From IMG/VR virus record IMGVR_UViG_3300020183_000366, positions 1 through 27,975 of that record: a stretch of 27,975 bases of DNA. One strand, given 5' to 3'. The notes below the pieces were generated by a model. It saw nothing but the letters and a program-made list of their open reading frames with translations, was not told the DNA's origin and made no database searches. The DNA comes from a virus. Positions 23,363 to 27,975 of this stretch are shown one piece after another; position 1 is the first letter of the stretch; every line of letters starts with the position of its first letter. A program made the position numbers and the translations under genes.

Positions 23363-25227
23363 TGGCATTTTTAGACGCATTTAAAAAAGAAAAAAACCCA
23401 AAATCACCAACAAAAGCAGGTGAACAAGTAGAGGGTTCTATTAGCGCAGATATTATACCTTTTTTAAATATCATTGCTAAAAACTCTCTTGCTCTTCCAG
23501 GTATGGCAAAAGACATGAATGTTCTTCGTCAAAATATTGTGAAGTTGGTCAAACTAAAAAATGTTGAAGCTATCACGAAAGCAGATAAGTTCTTCAAAAA
23601 AGAGGATGAACGTGAAGCAGAATTAGAAGCTGCTCGTAAGCAAGAAACTGGACCCAAACCAGAAAGAGAAGGCAAAGCAAAAAAAGAAAAAATGGAAAAG
23701 GGTCGTGAAGAAGAAGGCATACTGAGTGTTCTTTTTGATGTAATTAAAAGTGTTTTAGTTGGTCTGTTTATTGGCTTAGGTCTTGCTTTTGCTAAAGTGT
23801 TTGACTTAGGTAAAATAGTAGCTGGCATTGTTGAAAAATTAAATCCTATGCCTCTCATAGAAGGATTATTCAAAACACTGAAAGAGGGTTGGAAACAAAT
23901 CACCGAAACAGACATAGTAAAAGAAACACTTATCAAAGGATTTGGTAAGTTTTTAAATTTTATTACAGCAGGTTTGTTTGGTGAAAAAGAACTTCGTCGA
24001 TCTTTAGACGATCTAAAAACTTATCTTACACCAATGATGGATGTTTTAGGTGAGACATTTGATAGAGTTGTGGCATGGTTGAAAGATAATGTTGGTTGGG
24101 ATTCTTTTACAATACCACTATCAAAAGCAACAGATTTTTTACCTGATTGGGCTAAATCAAAGTTTTCACTTCCCGACATTAAAATTCCAGGTTTCAGACC
24201 TTTCAAAAACGCAGGAAAGAAAGAGGAAAAGCCAAGTGGTGGAGCAAAAGGTGGTGGCGGTGCTGCTACTCCATCAACATCTACTGAAACATCAAAGACT
24301 ACACCAGAAGCAATGATGCCTGTCGCAGATAAAACATCTGCTCTTGGTATGCCAGCTTTTCCTGCTACAGGTGACAAAACAAAAGATTCTGCTATTCAAG
24401 ATTTCTTTAGTGGTGGTTCATCAGCGTTAGGCTCTGGTGATCCTTCAGCAATGTTTGCTAATATGTTGGCACTCAAAGAAAAATACAAAGATGTTTCTGG
24501 TGCGCCAGCAGCAGCGGGAACAGGAGCAACAGTAAGAGATCCATTAGATAATTTTAAGGGTGCTGCGCCCACACCATCAAAAGCAGCAGAACCAGCACCA
24601 GCGGTTGCGCCAACACCAGCACAAGAACCAGCACAGACAGCGGCAGCACCGACAGCACCTCAGCCCGACAAGATGAGTGATTCGACTCGTAAAGATTACG
24701 TAGAAAAATCGGGAAAAGATTATAAAGGTGCAATTAATTTTATGAAAAGAGTTCTAAGAATTTTACCAAGAGGCAATACTTATGAAAACTTAGACACCGG
24801 CCAAAAATATTCCGAATCTGAAGTTAAAAGTAAAATTAAAGAAGCAGGTGCCGATCCAGATAAAGTTTTAGGTCTAATCAGCGGAAATTCAAAACCTGAC
24901 GGTACAAAATTAGATATATCAAGCGGAAATGTGAACACAGTTACGGGTGGAGCAATCGGTGGTGGTGCCGGTACATCACCGATGCCAATGTCTGGTGGCG
25001 GGTCTTCATCACCATCACCATCACCATCCGCACCAGCATCATCAGGTGCTTCATTATCATCAGCATCTTCAGAGGTAGCAGAAGGCCAAAGAATGGATTC
25101 GGCTGCTAGTGCTGGTGTGTATGTTGATGCTGGTACAGTAAACAGTGGTTCAACTACAACAGGTAAACAACCTAAACAAACTGCTAGTGCCTACAACAGC
25201 GACTTCATCAAGTCATACGCTTCATAA
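23362..25227 (+). CDS. Tape-measure/hub-like structural protein, first of three paralogues
   Basis: A 621-aa protein. The N-terminus carries IPFLNIIAKNSLALPGMAKD followed by MNVLRQNIVKLVKLKNV (residues about 31-68), a motif shared with the next two genes. A Lys/Glu-rich segment (70-115) precedes a hydrophobic stretch at about 119-147 (VLFDVIKSVLVGLFIGLGLA). Residues about 285-450 and 540-600 are Ala/Pro/Ser/Gly-rich and probably disordered, including a short SPSPSP run from a TCACCA DNA repeat. A globular segment near 455-515 has YVEKSGKDYKGAINFMKRVL. The start overlaps the gp51-like stop. Location after the gp26/gp51 pair and the hydrophobic-plus-linker layout suggest a tube-lumen or hub protein; no T4 protein is clearly matched. 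Confidence 0.78.
   Translation: MAFLDAFKKEKNPKSPTKAGEQVEGSISADIIPFLNIIAKNSLALPGMAKDMNVLRQNIVKLVKLKNVEAITKADKFFKKEDEREAELEAARKQETGPKPEREGKAKKEKMEKGREEEGILSVLFDVIKSVLVGLFIGLGLAFAKVFDLGKIVAGIVEKLNPMPLIEGLFKTLKEGWKQITETDIVKETLIKGFGKFLNFITAGLFGEKELRRSLDDLKTYLTPMMDVLGETFDRVVAWLKDNVGWDSFTIPLSKATDFLPDWAKSKFSLPDIKIPGFRPFKNAGKKEEKPSGGAKGGGGAATPSTSTETSKTTPEAMMPVADKTSALGMPAFPATGDKTKDSAIQDFFSGGSSALGSGDPSAMFANMLALKEKYKDVSGAPAAAGTGATVRDPLDNFKGAAPTPSKAAEPAPAVAPTPAQEPAQTAAAPTAPQPDKMSDSTRKDYVEKSGKDYKGAINFMKRVLRILPRGNTYENLDTGQKYSESEVKSKIKEAGADPDKVLGLISGNSKPDGTKLDISSGNVNTVTGGAIGGGAGTSPMPMSGGGSSSPSPSPSAPASSGASLSSASSEVAEGQRMDSAASAGVYVDAGTVNSGSTTTGKQPKQTASAYNSDFIKSYAS
25009..25027 (+). repeat. Short TCACCA tandem repeat
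   Basis: About three copies of TCACCA inside the 621-aa gene encode an SPSPSP run in a Ser/Pro/Gly-rich linker. Such a run can change length by slippage without shifting the frame. Confidence 0.7.
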
Positions 25228-25229
25228 AA

Positions 25230-27470
25230 ATGTTATCGAATCTGCTAGGTCTTACAATAGATAAGGGTGACCTAAACAAATCATCTCCTTCTCCTGTAGT
25301 AAGCACACTCAAAAAAACAGCAATTAACTACCTTGCCATTGGTAAAATGGCAGAGGATTTGAAGTTAATTAAACTAAACTTCTCCCATTACTTAGCAATG
25401 GAAGGTGTAAAAGTCAAAGACACACCCGACATGCACTTTCTCAAAGATGATGAACGTACAAAGAAGTTCAATGTTCTACGTGAAAAACATGTACAATCAA
25501 AAATGTCAGCGGGCGCCAAAGACGGCACTAGTGGTAACAAAGGATGGGCTAAAAATCTAATTAAAGGATTTATCAATTATAAGGTTACAAAAAAGTTTGA
25601 AAGAAATCTTTCAGCAGCAATACTAAAGAAATACAGAAAACTTACTTTGATTCGAAAGATGATTCGTTTCAAACGTAAGTTGACAATTGGTCTGAACAAG
25701 CTGCTTGGAAAACTAAACATCAAAAAGATGTTTCTGGATTGGTTCAAGACTAATTCACAAAAAATACTAAAGCCTTTGACCGAAATGTTTACAAACGCTA
25801 TAAAACGTTTTGTGAAAAAAGGTTTGACAAAACTCATTCAACGAGCAACAGTTTCAATATTAGCATCAGTTTTTGCTGGTCCCTTTGCGCCGATTGTTGC
25901 TGGTGTTATTTTACTAGGACTTGTATTATGGGAGCCAGTAAAAGAAGCATGGGAAGCATACACAAAAGGTAAAGATTTTATTGACACTTTCATTGTCAGT
26001 GTAATTGATTCTATTACGTTTGGTATATTTGGTAAAGACAACATCAAAAATTTTAAAGATGCGATTGCTGGCTGGTTTGATACAATGTCAAGAAAAGTGT
26101 TTGAAACGATAGACGAATCTATAAAATATATTAAAGAAAAAACAACAAAGTTCACAGACTTTCTTATCAATAAAGGCAAAGCATTACTTACACCTAATGA
26201 TACACCAGAAAAATTCACATCAGCTCTTGATGAACTGAATGCCAAAAAAGCACAAGAACATAATGAGATGTTAGAAAAGTACAACAAGTATTTTGAAGAG
26301 ATGAATGAAAATATTGAATACATCCAAATTAGAATTGCTCAATTAAAAGTTGAAATTGCTGTATTAGAAAACGAAATTAAATCTTTTGTCGAAGGTCCAG
26401 AAAAGGCTCGTCTGAAAGAAGCTAAAATAGAAAAAGCAAAAGAAGAACTCAAACTTGCGAAACTTCAAAAAGAACAAAGTAAAGAAGCTCAAGTTGGAGA
26501 TTATGTAGCAGAAGAAAAATCTAAGAAAACAACAGCGCCTATATCAAAACCAGCACCAACATCAGTGCCGGCGTCAGAGTCTAAAGCGACTGCAAAACCT
26601 GCACCAGCACCGCCTCCGCCAACACCTCAGCCACCCGCATCTATGCCAAAATCAACAACTGTATCTTTAGGAAAAGAACCAGTTGTTTTGCCAACAGAAA
26701 AAGTTGCCATGGCAATAGAAAAAGCATCTAGACTTGTTGGAGTGGATACGGCATTGATGTACGCCATAGCAAAACAAGAAAGTGCTTTTAATCCTGAAGC
26801 AAAAGCAAAAGGAACTACTGCTAAAGGTTTATTTCAGTTTATTAAAGGCACTTGGGAAGGAATGGTCAAAACTTATGGAAACAAGTTTCCAATTTTAAAA
26901 GAAAGGGATGCACTTGATCCCGAAGCGAATGCTTTGGCTGGAGCATTATACATTAAAGAAAATGCTGACATTTTATCTAAAGCAAAAATTGCTGTTGATG
27001 CTACTTCAATATATGCCGCACACTTCTTGGGTTCAAGTGGAGCAAAAAAACTGTTTTCTTTAAAATCATCTGAAATCGCCGCAGAAAAAATGCCAGATGC
27101 GGCAAAAGCCAACAAATCAGTTTTTTATAAAACAGATGAAAAAGGAAAACCTAAATTAGATGAACCCAAAACTGCCTCTGAAGTCATTGAATTTTTATTC
27201 AAAAAAGTTGGCCAATATCAAGGAGTGTATGCTGCTATTTTACCTAAAGGCACTTCAACACAACTTGCTTCAACTGATCCAACAAACAGTAAAATTATAG
27301 ATCAAAATTCTAAACAAGTGGCACAAGCACAAAGAGAACAATTAAAACCTAAAGATATAAATGTCGCAGACGTAAGTAAAACGAATAACGTAAAGAAAAC
27401 AAACTATCAAAACGTTGCCATGGGTGACGAACCAGATTTAGGTGTTGAAATGGCAAGAAGAGCAACATAA
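25230..27470 (+). CDS. Tape-measure/hub-like protein with lytic transglycosylase (SLT) domain
   Basis: A 746-aa protein. The N-terminus has INYLAIGKMAEDLKLIKLNF, parallel to the motif in the flanking genes. Residues about 105-205 are strongly basic. Residues about 208-235 are a hydrophobic segment (ILASVFAGPFAPIVAGVILL). Residues about 330-425 are coiled coil, and 435-480 a Pro/Ala linker. Residues about 490-620 are an SLT lytic transglycosylase: LMYAIAKQESAFNPEAKAKG with catalytic E517, then AKGLFQFIKGTWEGM, DPEANALAGALYI and IYAAHFLGSSGAKKLF. These enzymes cleave the MurNAc-GlcNAc bond of peptidoglycan. Tape-measure proteins of many phages carry such domains to open the wall during DNA entry. 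It starts two bases after the previous stop. This probably supplies the wall-cutting activity missing from the spike. Confidence 0.87.
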   Translation: MLSNLLGLTIDKGDLNKSSPSPVVSTLKKTAINYLAIGKMAEDLKLIKLNFSHYLAMEGVKVKDTPDMHFLKDDERTKKFNVLREKHVQSKMSAGAKDGTSGNKGWAKNLIKGFINYKVTKKFERNLSAAILKKYRKLTLIRKMIRFKRKLTIGLNKLLGKLNIKKMFLDWFKTNSQKILKPLTEMFTNAIKRFVKKGLTKLIQRATVSILASVFAGPFAPIVAGVILLGLVLWEPVKEAWEAYTKGKDFIDTFIVSVIDSITFGIFGKDNIKNFKDAIAGWFDTMSRKVFETIDESIKYIKEKTTKFTDFLINKGKALLTPNDTPEKFTSALDELNAKKAQEHNEMLEKYNKYFEEMNENIEYIQIRIAQLKVEIAVLENEIKSFVEGPEKARLKEAKIEKAKEELKLAKLQKEQSKEAQVGDYVAEEKSKKTTAPISKPAPTSVPASESKATAKPAPAPPPPTPQPPASMPKSTTVSLGKEPVVLPTEKVAMAIEKASRLVGVDTALMYAIAKQESAFNPEAKAKGTTAKGLFQFIKGTWEGMVKTYGNKFPILKERDALDPEANALAGALYIKENADILSKAKIAVDATSIYAAHFLGSSGAKKLFSLKSSEIAAEKMPDAAKANKSVFYKTDEKGKPKLDEPKTASEVIEFLFKKVGQYQGVYAAILPKGTSTQLASTDPTNSKIIDQNSKQVAQAQREQLKPKDINVADVSKTNNVKKTNYQNVAMGDEPDLGVEMARRAT

Positions 27471-27975
27471 TGTTAGACAAACTTTTCAACAAAAAAGATC
27501 CGAAGAGTAAAGTCACAAAAGCAGAAGATACAAAGAAAGGTGTATCTTCAATGCGTATTATTGCCAAAGAAACTCTAATGTTTCCTTCAATGGCAAAACA
27601 ACTCAGGTCTTTGAGTAATGTGTTTGCTCGTTATGTAAAATTACACAACATCAGACCTGCCACACCCGGTTCTATTTCTGATGTAAAAAAGTCTCTGTCC
27701 GAATCAAAAGAAATAAAAGTTGCCAGCATCAAAGTAAAAAAATATGGCACAGAAAAAAAGAAAACTTTTTTAGCAGGAATACTTGATAGCATTATTACAA
27801 TCATCAAAGGTTTAATTATTGGAACTTTGTTAGCTGGTGGTTATATTGTTTACAAATTGATTGAAATTATAACTCCTTATGTCGAAAGTCTAATGGCCAA
27901 AGCAGAAGAAGGTATAACTTTTATTTCCGACGGCATAAAAAACTTCTATGAAAATGTAAATTGGTTAGATTTGTT
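27470..27975 (+). CDS. Tape-measure/hub-like protein, third paralogue (3'-partial)
   Basis: The ATG overlaps the previous stop by one base (TAATG), and 168 codons run open to the window end. The N-terminus MLDKLFNKKDPKSKVTKAED resembles that of the 621-aa protein (MAFLDAFKKEKNPKSPTKAG). MRIIAKETLMFPSMAKQLRS with ARYVKLHNI matches its IIAKNSLALPGMAKD and KLVKLKNV. A hydrophobic segment follows (IITIIKGLIIGTLLAGGYIV, residues about 108-130), again as in the first paralogue. It is a virion structural protein of the same set; the remainder and any enzymatic domain lie outside the window. Confidence 0.82.
   Translation, partial: MLDKLFNKKDPKSKVTKAEDTKKGVSSMRIIAKETLMFPSMAKQLRSLSNVFARYVKLHNIRPATPGSISDVKKSLSESKEIKVASIKVKKYGTEKKKTFLAGILDSIITIIKGLIIGTLLAGGYIVYKLIEIITPYVESLMAKAEEGITFISDGIKNFYENVNWLDL

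Noticed and set aside
24021-24377. Minus-strand open frame within the 621-aa gene (and similar ones at 23529, 25838 and 26873)
   Set aside because: They are antisense shadows of repetitive, biased coding sequence, with no ribosome binding sites and no operon context.
1-27975. tRNA, rRNA, CRISPR, insertion sequences or integrase/attachment sites
   Set aside because: Nothing resembling these was seen by reading either strand. Almost every base is accounted for by structural genes.

Overview
The window is part of the virion-structure region of a T4-like contractile-tailed phage (myovirus). The evidence is a nearly complete T4-type baseplate gene set (counterparts of gp48, gp53, gp27, gp5, gp25, gp6, gp8, gp26 and gp51) next to gp4- and gp2-like head-completion genes. 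Most of the DNA is AT-rich. Intergenic gaps are tiny or overlapping, and there are no tRNA, rRNA, CRISPR or transposon sequences. DUF4815, LamG and the repeated fibre domains are typical of T4-like phages of marine bacteria (cyanophage and pelagiphage type). The host cannot be named from this sequence.

Layout: two divergent operons leave a 34-bp spacer (20639-20672). The minus-strand operon (20638 down to 1) runs through the tube cap gp48-like protein, wedge gp53, a gp27-like hub, a gp5-like spike, gp25, gp6, an 831-aa wedge/structural protein, gp8, a 1821-aa DUF4815 protein and a 69-aa coiled-coil protein. It then enters a fibre/adhesin cluster: a 227-aa protein with a cupredoxin-like copper site, two small beta proteins, a 162-aa fibre protein, and a LamG plus repeat-domain fibre cut by the window edge. 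A T4-late-like promoter (AATAAATA) precedes the distal fibre genes and another (CATAAATA) heads the operon.

The plus-strand operon (20673 to 27975) encodes the gp4 head-completion nuclease-like protein, the gp2-like DNA end protector, a tail-tube-like protein (gp54/gp19 type) and gp26. Next comes a short gp51-like frame that lies in the -1 frame directly over a slippery run. Three tandem related proteins with hydrophobic segments and coiled coils follow. They resemble a divided tape-measure/hub set, and the second carries a lytic transglycosylase domain.

Functional reading: the spike protein has lost the lysozyme domain of T4 gp5 and gained a PAAR-like tip. The cell-wall-cutting activity appears to sit instead in the 746-aa transglycosylase protein. 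The most notable observations are the probable programmed -1 frameshift joining gp26 to gp51, the complete type-1 copper ligand set in a virion fibre protein, the PAAR-like fusion on the spike, the DUF4214 segment inside the large baseplate protein, the three tandem paralogues, and the sharp base-composition step inside the terminal fibre gene.
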